Position numbers and translations under genes: made by a program. Below the pieces are notes generated by a model, which saw only the letters and a list, made by a program, of their open reading frames with translations, was not told the origin of the DNA and made no database searches. From Gemmatimonadaceae bacterium (lineage in GTDB: Bacteria > Gemmatimonadota > Gemmatimonadetes > Gemmatimonadales > Gemmatimonadaceae), in contig JAUSJA010000008.1 in the NCBI GenBank assembly GCA_030647905.1, positions 1 to 64,000 on the forward strand: 64,000 bases of DNA, read 5' to 3'. Below, in pieces: positions 34,463 through 43,278 of the stretch. Position 1 is the stretch's first letter. Each line of letters opens with the position of its first letter.

Positions 34463-35958
34463 GCGACTTCCTCGACGACTGGTGTGCGGCGGAATGGAGT
34501 GCGGCGGGTGATGGCCGCCCGCACTGGGAGAATAATAGAAAAAATCGTGCCCATTCCAAGGGTGCTTTCAACCTTTATCGTGCCGCCATGGGCTTCCACG
34601 ATCTCCCGCGCGATGGCGAGGCCCAGACCCGTCCCCTTCGCGGCAGCGTAAGCCTGGTTGCTCGCCTGGAAGAATTTCTCGAAGATGTGAGGCAGCTGCT
34701 CCGCCGCGATCCCCACTCCGGTATCGCGTATCGTGATGGAAACCTCGTTCTCGGATCCTTCGACACCGAGCTCGACCGTGCCGCCCCGGTCCGTGAACTT
34801 GAACGCGTTCGACAGAAGATTTCCGAGCACTTCGTTGATGCGGTCCTCGTCCCACAGGACGTGCGACGGCAGATCGCCCCCACGCACGACGCGGAAGCTG
34901 ATCTCGCGCTGAAGCGCCAGGACCTGGAACGACGTCTCGAAGGAATGCAGGAACCGGTCGAGATCCACCTGACGGCGCTCGAGCTTTCCGCCGCCAGCCT
35001 CGAAGCGGCTGATGTCCAGCAGCCGCTTCACCAGGCGCGTGAGTGTGTGCGCCTGTTTGCCGAGCGTGCCGCAGATCTCGCGCTGCTTCGGGTTGAGCTC
35101 ACCGTAGATGTTCTCCTGGAGCAGCTCCAGATATCCGACGATCACGTTGATCGGCGTCTTAAGCTCATGTGACGCAACCGATACGAATTCTGCCTTCAGC
35201 TTGTCGAGCTCGGCGAGCTGCGCCGTCATTCCGTGATAGCTGTTGGCGAGCCGCCCGAACTCATCCGTCCGCTTCTCCATCGCGGGGAGGCGCTGCGTGA
35301 AGTCGCCGTCGGCGACCGCCTGCATTCCCTTGTCGAGCTCGAAGACGGGGTGGCTGATCGAGCGAGTGAGCCAGATCGCGATCAGCGTCGCGATGAGAAG
35401 CGCGATTGCCAGCGAGCCGGCGGCGGTGCGCTGCGCGTCAACGGTCATGGACGCCGCTTCCTCTACGCGCTCGTAAGTCTCGTCCCGAAGACGCGCTTCC
35501 GTCCGGGCGATGACTCTGTCGATTGTGAGCAGGGCGGGGCGAGTGCGCTGTGCCGATATGTCGTCTGCCGTGTTGACGGCGCCCGACGCGGCCGCCTGCC
35601 ACTCGGCTTCAGTGGATGCCCGCAGAGCGAGGATCGCGTTCGACAGGTCGGTGGACGACTGGCGGGGCATGAACTGCGTGAGTGACCCGGCGCGCGTCGC
35701 GAGCAGGTCAATCTGCTTCCGCATACGCTCGAGCGAGGCCGGCTCGGCAACGAGTATGAGCGCGTCCTCACTTCGCTTGACGTCGTCCGCCAGCTCACGG
35801 AAACCGCCGAGGAGAAGCGATGCCGCGAACTCGCGGTCACGAAGCAGGCGTGTCTGCTCGTGGACGGCATCGAGAGAACGCAGGGCAAGGATCAAAGGGA
35901 CAAGCAGGATCACGGTGATCGAAACGATCCCCAATCCGAGACGCGTACGCAGTTTCAT
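34459..35958 (-). CDS. Membrane sensor histidine kinase (HAMP-HisKA-HATPase)
   Basis: 499 residues: helix 1 (about 8-27), periplasmic helical sensor of about 150 residues, helix 2 (about 181-197), HAMP (about 198-250), HisKA with His264 (VASHELKTPINV), and HATPase with DEDRINEVLGNLLSNAFKFT (N box), DTGVGI (G1) and GTGLGLAIAREIVE (G2). The all-helical sensor bundle and HAMP resemble QseE/GlrK kinases. No response regulator gene is adjacent. Its promoter would lie in the short gap shared with asnS. Confidence 0.93.
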   Translation of the reverse strand: MKLRTRLGLGIVSITVILLVPLILALRSLDAVHEQTRLLRDREFAASLLLGGFRELADDVKRSEDALILVAEPASLERMRKQIDLLATRAGSLTQFMPRQSSTDLSNAILALRASTEAEWQAAASGAVNTADDISAQRTRPALLTIDRVIARTEARLRDETYERVEEAASMTVDAQRTAAGSLAIALLIATLIAIWLTRSISHPVFELDKGMQAVADGDFTQRLPAMEKRTDEFGRLANSYHGMTAQLAELDKLKAEFVSVASHELKTPINVIVGYLELLQENIYGELNPKQREICGTLGKQAHTLTRLVKRLLDISRFEAGGGKLERRQVDLDRFLHSFETSFQVLALQREISFRVVRGGDLPSHVLWDEDRINEVLGNLLSNAFKFTDRGGTVELGVEGSENEVSITIRDTGVGIAAEQLPHIFEKFFQASNQAYAAAKGTGLGLAIAREIVEAHGGTIKVESTLGMGTIFSIILPVRAAITRRTPFRRTPVVEEVA

Positions 35959-35964
35959 GCGCGG

Positions 35965-35993
35965 TTGACACCCCTATAGGGGACACCTAGCTT
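35965..35993 (+). promoter_or_regulatory. Candidate asnS promoter containing a 12-bp palindrome
   Basis: TTGACA (35965-35970), 17-base spacer, weak -10 TAGCTT (35988-35993). The spacer starts with the perfect palindrome CCCCTATAGGGG (35971-35982), lying between the divergent kinase and asnS genes, which could be an operator or a bidirectional promoter core. Confidence 0.45.
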
Positions 35994-36025
35994 GCCGCGC
36001 ACCCGCCCAGTTGAACCAGAACCCA

Positions 36026-37327
36026 ATGACTCCCCCATACGTACGTATAGCCGAACTCAGTCCTCACGCCGGACAGAATGTCCAGGTGAAGGGCTGGGTC
36101 ACCCATCTACGCTCCTCAGGCAAGGTTGCCTTCGTCGTGATGCGCGATGGGAGTGGCATTCTGCAGTGTGTTCTGGTGAAAAGTAGTCTCCCCGCCGAAG
36201 CGTGGGAACGGTACTCGGAGCTTACACAGGAAACGACGATCGAAGTCACCGGAGAGGCACGTCCCGACAAGCGGGCTCCAGGTGGCTTCGAGCTTGGCGT
36301 AACCGACCTTGCCATCGTCGGCCCGAGCCCGGTGGACTACCCCATTCAGCCGAAGGAGCACGGGATCGATTTTCTCCTCGATCACCGCCACCTGTGGCTG
36401 CGCACCGAGCGCCAGTGGGCCATCGCGCGCGTACGCCACGAGACGGAGCAGGCGATCCGCGATTTCTTCTACGAGCGCGATTTCACGCTGGTGGACACGC
36501 CCATCCTCACAGCGGCCATCGGCGAGCGGAGCGGGCTTTTCTCCACCGAGTACTTCGACGAGGGGGTGGCGTATCTCGCGCAGACGGGCCAGCTCTACGG
36601 TGAAGCCGCGGCCGCCGCGCTTGGTCGCATCTATTGCTTCGGCCCGACATTCCGCGCCGAGAAGTCGAAGACGCGCCGCCACCTGTCCGAATTCTGGATG
36701 GTCGAGCCCGAGGTCGCGTTCAACGACTCCGACGACAACATGCGGCTGCAAGAGGAGTTCGTCTCGTACATAGTGCAGCGCTGCCTCGAGCGTCGCCGCG
36801 ACGAGCTTCTCATCCTCGAACGCGACCTTTCGAAGCTCGAGACCGTCGTCTCTCCGTTCCCGCGAATCGACTATGCCGAAGCGGTTCACATCCTCCAGGA
36901 GAAAGGCAGCTCCGTGGTGTGGGGCGACGACCTCGGTGCGGAGGACGAATCGCTGCTCGTCGAGGGATACGATCGCCCGATCTTCATATACAACTACCCG
37001 AAGGAAGCCAAGGCCTTCTACATGAAGGAGAACCCGGCCGATCCGCGGACCGTGCTCTGCAACGACCTGCTGGCGCCAGAGGGCTACGGCGAGATCATCG
37101 GCGGCTCACAGCGCGAGGATGACTACGACAAGCTGCTGCACCGGATCGAGGAAGAGAAGTTGCCGCTCGATGCATACAGCTGGTACCTGGACCTGCGCCG
37201 CTACGGGACGTTCGTGCACTCGGGATTCGGACTCGGACTCGAGAGGACCGTGTCATGGATCTGCGGTCTTCCGCATTTGCGGGAGGCGATCGCGTTCCCC
37301 CGCATGATGAATCGCCTTAGGCCATAG
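36026..37327 (+). CDS. asnS: Asparaginyl-tRNA synthetase
   Basis: Class IIb synthetase that charges tRNA-Asn. 433 residues: N-terminal OB fold (VQVKGWVTHLRSSGKVAFVVMRDGSG), class II motif 2 (FGPTFRAEKSKTRRHLSEFWMVEPE) and motif 3 (GFGLGLERTVSWICG). Presence of AsnRS suggests that Asn-tRNA does not depend only on GatCAB. ATG 36026 is preferred over TTG 36011, although neither has a clear SD. It converges on mazG with 4 bases between stops. Confidence 0.96.
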   Translation: MTPPYVRIAELSPHAGQNVQVKGWVTHLRSSGKVAFVVMRDGSGILQCVLVKSSLPAEAWERYSELTQETTIEVTGEARPDKRAPGGFELGVTDLAIVGPSPVDYPIQPKEHGIDFLLDHRHLWLRTERQWAIARVRHETEQAIRDFFYERDFTLVDTPILTAAIGERSGLFSTEYFDEGVAYLAQTGQLYGEAAAAALGRIYCFGPTFRAEKSKTRRHLSEFWMVEPEVAFNDSDDNMRLQEEFVSYIVQRCLERRRDELLILERDLSKLETVVSPFPRIDYAEAVHILQEKGSSVVWGDDLGAEDESLLVEGYDRPIFIYNYPKEAKAFYMKENPADPRTVLCNDLLAPEGYGEIIGGSQREDDYDKLLHRIEEEKLPLDAYSWYLDLRRYGTFVHSGFGLGLERTVSWICGLPHLREAIAFPRMMNRLRP

Positions 37328-37331
37328 CGCA

Positions 37332-38129
37332 TCAGCCGGGGCTGGCTCTCCCGGCGCGGTTCTTGACCTCGTTCCAGATCGAATCGAGCTGATCCAGTCC
37401 GGCCGATCGGATGTCCAGACCACGCTCGCGGGCCGTGCTCTCCACTTCCCGGAAGCGCTCCTCGAACTTCGCGTTCGCCTTGTCCAGAGCCAGTGCTGCG
37501 TGGACGCCGGCCTTCCTGCAGAGGTTGACGCATGCGAACAGCAGGTCTCCCAGCTCGGATTCGAGCTCACCATGCGCCGCGTCGAGCAACGGCGGTGCGC
37601 CGGGGGCCGAAGCGGGCCGCCCTGCGAGGTGCTCCCGGACTTCGGCCAGCTCCTCTTCGATTTTTCCCGCGGGGCCGTCGGTATCCGGCCAGTCGAAGCC
37701 GACGCTGGCGGCCCGGTCCTGAAGGCGATGCGCACGGTGCAGGGGAGGCAGCGCCATGGGGAGTCCGTCGGCAATAGATTCGCGCTTCTTCGATTTCATC
37801 TTCTCCCACGGTTCCTTCACCCCGTCGCCGTACAGATGCGGGTGGCGCGCTTTCATCTTCGCGATGAGCCCGCCCGCGACATCATGCACGTCGAACTCGC
37901 CGCGCTCTTCGGCGATTACCGAGTGAAAGAGGACCTGGAGGAGCAGGTCACCGAGCTCTTCACGAAGCAGCGCCGGCTTGCCTTCGCGTATCGCGTCGTC
38001 AAGCTCGTGGCATTCCTCGATCAGATAGGGGCGCAGCGATTCGTGCGTCTGCGCAGCATCCCAGTCGCATCGTTTGCGGAGATCGCGCATCAGCGCGATC
38101 GTGTCGTCGAGTGTGGATCTGTCGTCCAT
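37332..38129 (-). CDS. mazG: Nucleoside triphosphate pyrophosphohydrolase MazG
   Basis: Hydrolyses NTPs/dNTPs to NMP and PPi (house-cleaning). 265 residues with two MazG domains. The first has the metal site EECHELDDAI and ELGDLLLQVLFHSVIAEE. The second has KIEEELAEVREHL and ELGDLLFACVNLCRK. Start ATG 38129 chosen, as the frame upstream overlaps the alr start region and has no SD. Divergent from alr with a 65-base gap. Confidence 0.94.
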   Translation of the reverse strand: MDDRSTLDDTIALMRDLRKRCDWDAAQTHESLRPYLIEECHELDDAIREGKPALLREELGDLLLQVLFHSVIAEERGEFDVHDVAGGLIAKMKARHPHLYGDGVKEPWEKMKSKKRESIADGLPMALPPLHRAHRLQDRAASVGFDWPDTDGPAGKIEEELAEVREHLAGRPASAPGAPPLLDAAHGELESELGDLLFACVNLCRKAGVHAALALDKANAKFEERFREVESTARERGLDIRSAGLDQLDSIWNEVKNRAGRASPG

Positions 38130-38194
38130 GGAGGGCTGGCTCGCTAGATTGGGCGTGTGATTGCAATAGTACCGGACCCCCGCTGCCGCCGGCA

Positions 38195-39265
38195 ATGCTG
38201 AGCCGCGCATGGATGGAGGTGGACCTCGCCGCGCTGGTGCGGAACGCGGCCGCGCTCCGCGATCGCGCAGGGGTTCCGCTCATCCCCATGGTCAAGGCAG
38301 ACGCGTATGGCCTCGGGGCCATACAGGTGGCGCATGCGCTCGAACAGCTCGATCCGCATGGCTTCGGCGTCGCGACGGTTGCCGAAGGTGCCGAGCTCCG
38401 CGCTGCCGGCATCGTTCGTCCCATCATCCTCTTCAGTCCGCTTCTGCCAGAGGAGATGGGGGCAGCCAACGTAGCGCGGCTGACGCCCACGCTGGGCTCG
38501 GCGGAGGAGATCGCCGCGTGGAAAGCATACGGAGGCCCATATCACCTGTCGATTGACACCGGCATGTCGAGGGCGGGTGTGCCGTGGCGGGAGATGGGAG
38601 CACTCGCCGGCGTGATTGCGGATCATCCGCCTGAAGGCGCGTTCACGCATTTTCATTCGGCGCAGCTCGACGACGGCTCGATGGAGCTTCAGGAGTCGCG
38701 ATTCCGCGAGGCGCTCGCGACGCTCGCACTCGGCCCCGCGCTGCTTCACACCGACAACAGCGCGGCGATCGTCCGGCACGGGCGCTCGCCGTGGAATGCG
38801 ATTCGTCCCGGCATTTTCCTGTACGGAGTCGGCAGCAGTGAAAGCGCCGCCCTTCAGCCCGAGTGCGTCGTGCACGTGAGAGCGCGCATCGTCGAGATGC
38901 GCTGGGTCGAAGCGGGGGACACGGTCAGCTACGACGCGACCTGGACAGCTGCCGGGCGTCGGCTGATCGCGACTGTTCCGGCGGGGTATGCCGACGGTTA
39001 TCCGCGCGGCGCGAGCAACGCCGGACGCGTGCTCGTACGCGGATATCCTGCGCCGATCGCGGGCAGAGTGACGATGGACATGATCATGCTCGATGTCACG
39101 GACTCGGGTGCGGAAGTCGGCGACGTCGTCACGCTTGTTGGTGACGGATCAGCGTCGAAGGCGCCGGTGGACGTCGCATCGGTTGCGGCGATTGCGGGAC
39201 TGTCGCCCTACGAGCTGCTCACCGGATTGCGCGGGCGCCTGACCCGCGTTTACAGAGGCCAGTGA
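38195..39265 (+). CDS. alr: Alanine racemase
   Basis: PLP enzyme that makes D-Ala for the murein stem. 356 residues: Lys34 in MVKADAYGLG binds PLP, Tyr246 (DTVSYDATW) is the second catalytic base, and SRAGV and RVTMDMIMLDVT are also conserved. ATG 38195 is chosen. The stop overlaps the GTG of deoB (GTGA). Confidence 0.95.
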   Translation: MLSRAWMEVDLAALVRNAAALRDRAGVPLIPMVKADAYGLGAIQVAHALEQLDPHGFGVATVAEGAELRAAGIVRPIILFSPLLPEEMGAANVARLTPTLGSAEEIAAWKAYGGPYHLSIDTGMSRAGVPWREMGALAGVIADHPPEGAFTHFHSAQLDDGSMELQESRFREALATLALGPALLHTDNSAAIVRHGRSPWNAIRPGIFLYGVGSSESAALQPECVVHVRARIVEMRWVEAGDTVSYDATWTAAGRRLIATVPAGYADGYPRGASNAGRVLVRGYPAPIAGRVTMDMIMLDVTDSGAEVGDVVTLVGDGSASKAPVDVASVAAIAGLSPYELLTGLRGRLTRVYRGQ

Positions 39266-40434
39266 AGATGAACAGAGCGGTCATTCTCGTTCTCGATGGC
39301 GTCGGGGCTGGCGATGCCCCGGATGCCGACGCATATGGAGACGTCGGAAGCAATACGCTCGGGCACGTCGCGCGCGCCGTCGGCGGATTCAACCTGCCTG
39401 CGCTCGCGCGTTACGGACTTGGCAACGTCCTCGAACTTGTCGGGATTCCGCGAGAGCCCGCCTGCGAGGCCGCGTGGGGGAGGATGCAGCCCGCTTCCGC
39501 AGGGAAAGACAGCACGGCGGGCCACTGGGAGATCGCCGGCGTTCACCTTGCGCACCCTTTCCCGACGTATCCTCACGGATTCCCCGCCGAGGTGGTGAGC
39601 GAGTTCAGCCGGCTCACGGGGCGCGGAGTCATCGGCAATATCGCCGGCAGCGGAACTGCTGTCCTCGATCAATACGGCGAAGAGCACGCCCGTACCGGCG
39701 CCTGGATACTCTACACATCCGCTGATTCGGTCTTTCAGATCGCCGCCAACGAAGCGGTCGTTCCGTTGGAAGAGCTGTACGCGGCGTGTGAGACCGCACG
39801 GCGGATGCTCGTTCCGCCGCACGACGTCTCGCGGGTGATCGCCCGTCCATTCGTGGGCTCGGCGGGATCGTTCCAGAGAACCGCCAACCGGCGCGACTAC
39901 TCGATCGAGCCGCCGGAGAAGACGCTTCTCGACGCGCTGGCCGATGCGGGCATCGACAGACACGGCGTCGGCAAGGTGGACGATCTTTTCGCCAGGCGGT
40001 CGATCGTCGCGCAGCATACGGCATCCAACGCCGAGGGAATCGATCTCGTTCGCCAGTGGCTCGAGAGCGACCAGAGTGGGCTGCTCTTCGCCAACCTAGT
40101 AGATTTCGACCAGTTGTACGGGCACCGCAACGACGTTGGGGGATTCTACAACTCGCTACGGGAGTTCGACTTCGCTCTCCCGCTAATCACCGACGCCATG
40201 CGCGAGGACGATCTGCTCTTCATAACCGCCGACCATGGCAATGACCCCACCACTGCATCAACGGATCACGCCCGGGAAATGGTCCCGCTGCTCGCCATCG
40301 GCGCGCGGGTCCGGGCGGGCGATCTCGGGGTCCGCCGGACTTTTTCGGATCTGGGCGCAACTGTCGGGGAGTGGCTTGGTGTCTCATTCCGCGGGCAGGG
40401 TGAATCGTTTCTTCGTCAGCTGATCGCCACGTGA
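39262..40434 (+). CDS. deoB: Phosphopentomutase
   Basis: Interconverts (deoxy)ribose 1- and 5-phosphate in nucleoside salvage. 390 residues, alkaline-phosphatase superfamily: metal residue Asp12 (LVLDGVGAGDAPDA), KDSTAGHWEIAG (Thr nucleophile region), FANLVDFDQLYGHRND and ITADHGNDPT. GTG 39262 overlaps alr. ATG 39268 is an alternative. cdd follows in the same pathway and overlaps it. Confidence 0.96.
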   Translation: MKMNRAVILVLDGVGAGDAPDADAYGDVGSNTLGHVARAVGGFNLPALARYGLGNVLELVGIPREPACEAAWGRMQPASAGKDSTAGHWEIAGVHLAHPFPTYPHGFPAEVVSEFSRLTGRGVIGNIAGSGTAVLDQYGEEHARTGAWILYTSADSVFQIAANEAVVPLEELYAACETARRMLVPPHDVSRVIARPFVGSAGSFQRTANRRDYSIEPPEKTLLDALADAGIDRHGVGKVDDLFARRSIVAQHTASNAEGIDLVRQWLESDQSGLLFANLVDFDQLYGHRNDVGGFYNSLREFDFALPLITDAMREDDLLFITADHGNDPTTASTDHAREMVPLLAIGARVRAGDLGVRRTFSDLGATVGEWLGVSFRGQGESFLRQLIAT

Positions 40435-40856
40435 GTGGAGCGGACGATACGATGAGCAAGCCCGACGCCCTGCGTCAGGCTGCGTTTGCCGCCATGGAGA
40501 ACGCCTACGCGCCTTACTCGCGGTTCCGTGTCGGAGCCGCGGTGAGGACCGCGACGGGGGAAATCGTGGCCGGCTGCAACGTCGAGAACGCCGCATATGG
40601 CGAAGCGCTCTGCGCTGAGCGGGCGGCTATCGCCGCGGCGGTCGCTCGGGGACTAAGGGATTTCGAGGAGATCGTGATCGCCAGCGAATCGGACGATCCG
40701 ACGCCTCCGTGCGGATCGTGCCGTCAGACGATGAGCGAGTTCGCTCCCGACCTGAAGGTCACGAGCTATGCGAAGAACGGAAAGCAGGCGACGTGGCGTC
40801 TCACCGATCTTCTGCCCGCGGCGTTTACGCTGAACCATCTACGTGGAAGGCAGTAA
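40431..40856 (+). CDS. cdd: Cytidine deaminase
   Basis: Converts cytidine to uridine. 141 residues: YAPYSRFRVGAA, zinc/catalytic CNVENAAYGEALCAERAAI (Cys and Glu of CAE) and PPCGSCRQTM. The GTG at 40431 overlaps the deoB stop, and an internal ATG at 40452 is possible. With deoB it forms a nucleoside salvage pair. Confidence 0.95.
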   Translation: MSGADDTMSKPDALRQAAFAAMENAYAPYSRFRVGAAVRTATGEIVAGCNVENAAYGEALCAERAAIAAAVARGLRDFEEIVIASESDDPTPPCGSCRQTMSEFAPDLKVTSYAKNGKQATWRLTDLLPAAFTLNHLRGRQ

Positions 40857-42119
40857 GTGGAATTGATTTCAGCCCGGCTCAGGCTGGCCGGCCTAGTGAT
40901 ACTGACCACCATCGCCGCCGCCTGTACCGAGAAGCTCGACAACAGCGCCGGCTGCCCGATCCTCTGCCCGGACCAGGGCGGACAGATCGAGACGATCACC
41001 ATCGATCCGGTGTCGCTCGATTCGACGGTGTCGGCGCTCACGGGCCAGGGAACGGAGTCTTCGCTGCTGCTCGCAACGCGCGGCGATACCCTCGACTCCC
41101 GCGCCATCATTCGCTTCGACAGCATCCCGGCGAGATTCAGTCGCCCGGGAAGCGATACGACAACGACGGCGATCACGACTGTGGACAGCGCGTTTCTTCG
41201 CCTTCGTGTGGATACGATCGGAGCGAAGATTCCGGGCCCGCTCACGCTCGATCTCTACGACGTGAACTCCGACGCGCCCGACAGCGCCGTCGTGCCGATC
41301 GCCGCGCTGTTCACGCCCGATCGCCTCATCACGTCCGCCACGTACGAGAAAACGGCGCTCAAGGACACGATCCTCGTGGCGATTCCGTCGGGGGTAATCC
41401 TCGCGCGCAAAGGCGGGCCGATGCGCATCGGGATCCGCGCCCGCAGCACGCAATCGGTCGAGGTGCGGCTCCTCTCGCAGGAAGGTGCGGGCAATCCGTC
41501 GCTCCTGTCGTTCCGCGTCTCGCCTGACACGACGATCGCCAAGGTCTCGCTCACTCCGTACTCGAAGACGCCCGCGAATCAGACAGTGCTGGCCGGCTCG
41601 CTCGCGGATTACACCCTGCTGGTGAAGGGCTCGCCCGCCGGGCCGCTGAGCTCGCTGAACATCGGCGGGCTTCCTGCGCGGCGCGTGTACATGCGGTTCA
41701 ACATTCCAGCGTTCCTCGTGGACTCGGTTGATGTCGTGCGCGCGACTCTGCTCCTGACGCAGATTGCCAATCCGGGGCTCGATGCGACCGACACGGTGAG
41801 TATCATCCCTCACGTTTCGCTCGCAGCGACGGCTGTGACCGACGTCGCCAAGGCGGCCCAGATCACTGCGCTCGCCAACACCGACACGCTTCGCGTGCAG
41901 CCCGGCGGAAGCGGCGTGAGAAGCGTTGAAGTGGCGTCGGTCGTCGCTCTCTGGCGTCTTCAGAAGGTCGAAGACACGCCGCGCGCTCTCGTGCTGCTCA
42001 GCATTCGGGAAGGCGTATCCCCTCTCGAGGCCCGCTTCTATTCGATTGAAGCGAGTCCGGACCGCCGGCCGCGGCTGCGGATCAGTTATTCGGCCAGAAA
42101 ATCAACGGGGCTCCCCTGA
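40857..42119 (+). CDS. Surface or periplasmic lipoprotein (DNRLRE-like repeats)
   Basis: 420 residues with lipobox (LTTIAAAC, Cys23), start GTG 40857 directly after cdd. The mature chain is beta-rich and has two similar halves with 'ALIRFDSIP...' and 'RVYMRFNIP' segments followed by DSA/DVVRATLLL strands, as in DNRLRE-type fibre-binding domains seen in outer-membrane or extracellular proteins. No enzyme motif. Overlaps the next gene (ATGA), a predicted barrel protein. Likely partners at the cell surface. Confidence 0.75.
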   Translation: MELISARLRLAGLVILTTIAAACTEKLDNSAGCPILCPDQGGQIETITIDPVSLDSTVSALTGQGTESSLLLATRGDTLDSRAIIRFDSIPARFSRPGSDTTTTAITTVDSAFLRLRVDTIGAKIPGPLTLDLYDVNSDAPDSAVVPIAALFTPDRLITSATYEKTALKDTILVAIPSGVILARKGGPMRIGIRARSTQSVEVRLLSQEGAGNPSLLSFRVSPDTTIAKVSLTPYSKTPANQTVLAGSLADYTLLVKGSPAGPLSSLNIGGLPARRVYMRFNIPAFLVDSVDVVRATLLLTQIANPGLDATDTVSIIPHVSLAATAVTDVAKAAQITALANTDTLRVQPGGSGVRSVEVASVVALWRLQKVEDTPRALVLLSIREGVSPLEARFYSIEASPDRRPRLRISYSARKSTGLP

Positions 42120-43273
42120 TGCGGCATACTCCCGGACGGACAGCGGCGTTCTTTTTCCTCGTCGCGTCGATTCCCGCCGCGTCAGCCGGCGCGCAGGGCA
42201 CGCTCAGCACACAGGGGTTCGGCTACCCCACGGGGCAGCTCAGCGCGCGAGCGCTCGCTACCGGCGGCGGAATCTCCGAATTCGATCCTGACAGCCCGCT
42301 CAATCCGGCGGCAATCGCGCTCACCTCGGATCCGCGGATGTTCCTCCAGTACGAGCCCGAGTTCCGCAAGCTGACCAACGGGAGCGCGTCGTCGAACAGC
42401 ACGACGGCTCGTTTCCCCGTGGCATCGGCGTCGATGCCATTCGGGTCGAAGGGAAGCATCGGGCTTTCCGTGGCGACGTTGCTCGATCGCTCGTCGTCCA
42501 CCACCAGCACTCGCGAACAGGAAGTCGGTGGCGTCGTCGCCACGATCACCGAGACGACACGGACACTCGGCGCGATCAACGACATCCGCCTGGCCGGCGG
42601 ATGGGCACCGAGCCCGAAGGTCCAGTTCGGCGTCGGAGGGCACGTTTACACCGGCCAGAATCGCGTATTCTTCTCGCAGTCGTTCCCCGACACGCTCAAG
42701 TTCAGCGGCGTTTCGCAGGTCTCTACGCTCGGCTTCACTGGATTTGCGGCTTCCGCGGGCGTTCTGGTTCGTCCTTCCCGGAACATCGGGTTCGCACTGA
42801 GCGGCCGTAAAGGTGCAAGGATTGAAGCGCGTGCTGGTGATTCGACGGTGTCGAAGGCCAACATTCCGGACCGGTACGCAGCCGGCGTGTCGTATGAAGG
42901 AATCCCGGGCTCGAGCATTTCGGCGCATCTCGCGCGCGAGCAGTGGTCGAGCCTGAACGGCCTCGGATCCAGCGCGGCAAACGCGGTGGATACGTGGGAG
43001 GGCGGGTTCGGCGTCGAATCGCTCGGCCCTCGCGTCGCCGACAGGCAGACCGTGCTGAGACTGGGCGCGCGGTATCGCACGCTGCCGTTCACCGCCGCGG
43101 GTAACGAGGTGAAGGAGCTGTCGTTCGCCGGAGGAATCGGCGCGCAGTTCTTCCGCAACCGCGCGACGTTCGACATGACGGTCGAGCGCGCGGGGCGTTC
43201 CGTGAGCGCGGGCAGCCTCGACGCGCGCGAGCGTGCGTTCATCCTCAGCTTCGGGCTGCGCGTCCGCCCGTAA
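42119..43273 (+). CDS. Outer-membrane beta-barrel candidate
   Basis: 384 residues: signal peptide (TAAFFFLVASIPAASAGAQ), then alternating strands rich in Gly/Ser/Thr/aromatics (GFALSGRKGARIEARAG, VLRLGARYRTLPF, FDMTVERAGRS) ending with a terminal strand AFILSFGLRVRP. The N-terminal 'SARALATGGGISEFDPDSPLNPAAIAL' resembles the plug segment of FadL/PorV-type transport barrels. It starts inside the lipoprotein stop. Substrate unknown. Confidence 0.8.
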   Translation: MRHTPGRTAAFFFLVASIPAASAGAQGTLSTQGFGYPTGQLSARALATGGGISEFDPDSPLNPAAIALTSDPRMFLQYEPEFRKLTNGSASSNSTTARFPVASASMPFGSKGSIGLSVATLLDRSSSTTSTREQEVGGVVATITETTRTLGAINDIRLAGGWAPSPKVQFGVGGHVYTGQNRVFFSQSFPDTLKFSGVSQVSTLGFTGFAASAGVLVRPSRNIGFALSGRKGARIEARAGDSTVSKANIPDRYAAGVSYEGIPGSSISAHLAREQWSSLNGLGSSAANAVDTWEGGFGVESLGPRVADRQTVLRLGARYRTLPFTAAGNEVKELSFAGGIGAQFFRNRATFDMTVERAGRSVSAGSLDARERAFILSFGLRVRP

Positions 43274-43278
43274 TTATC

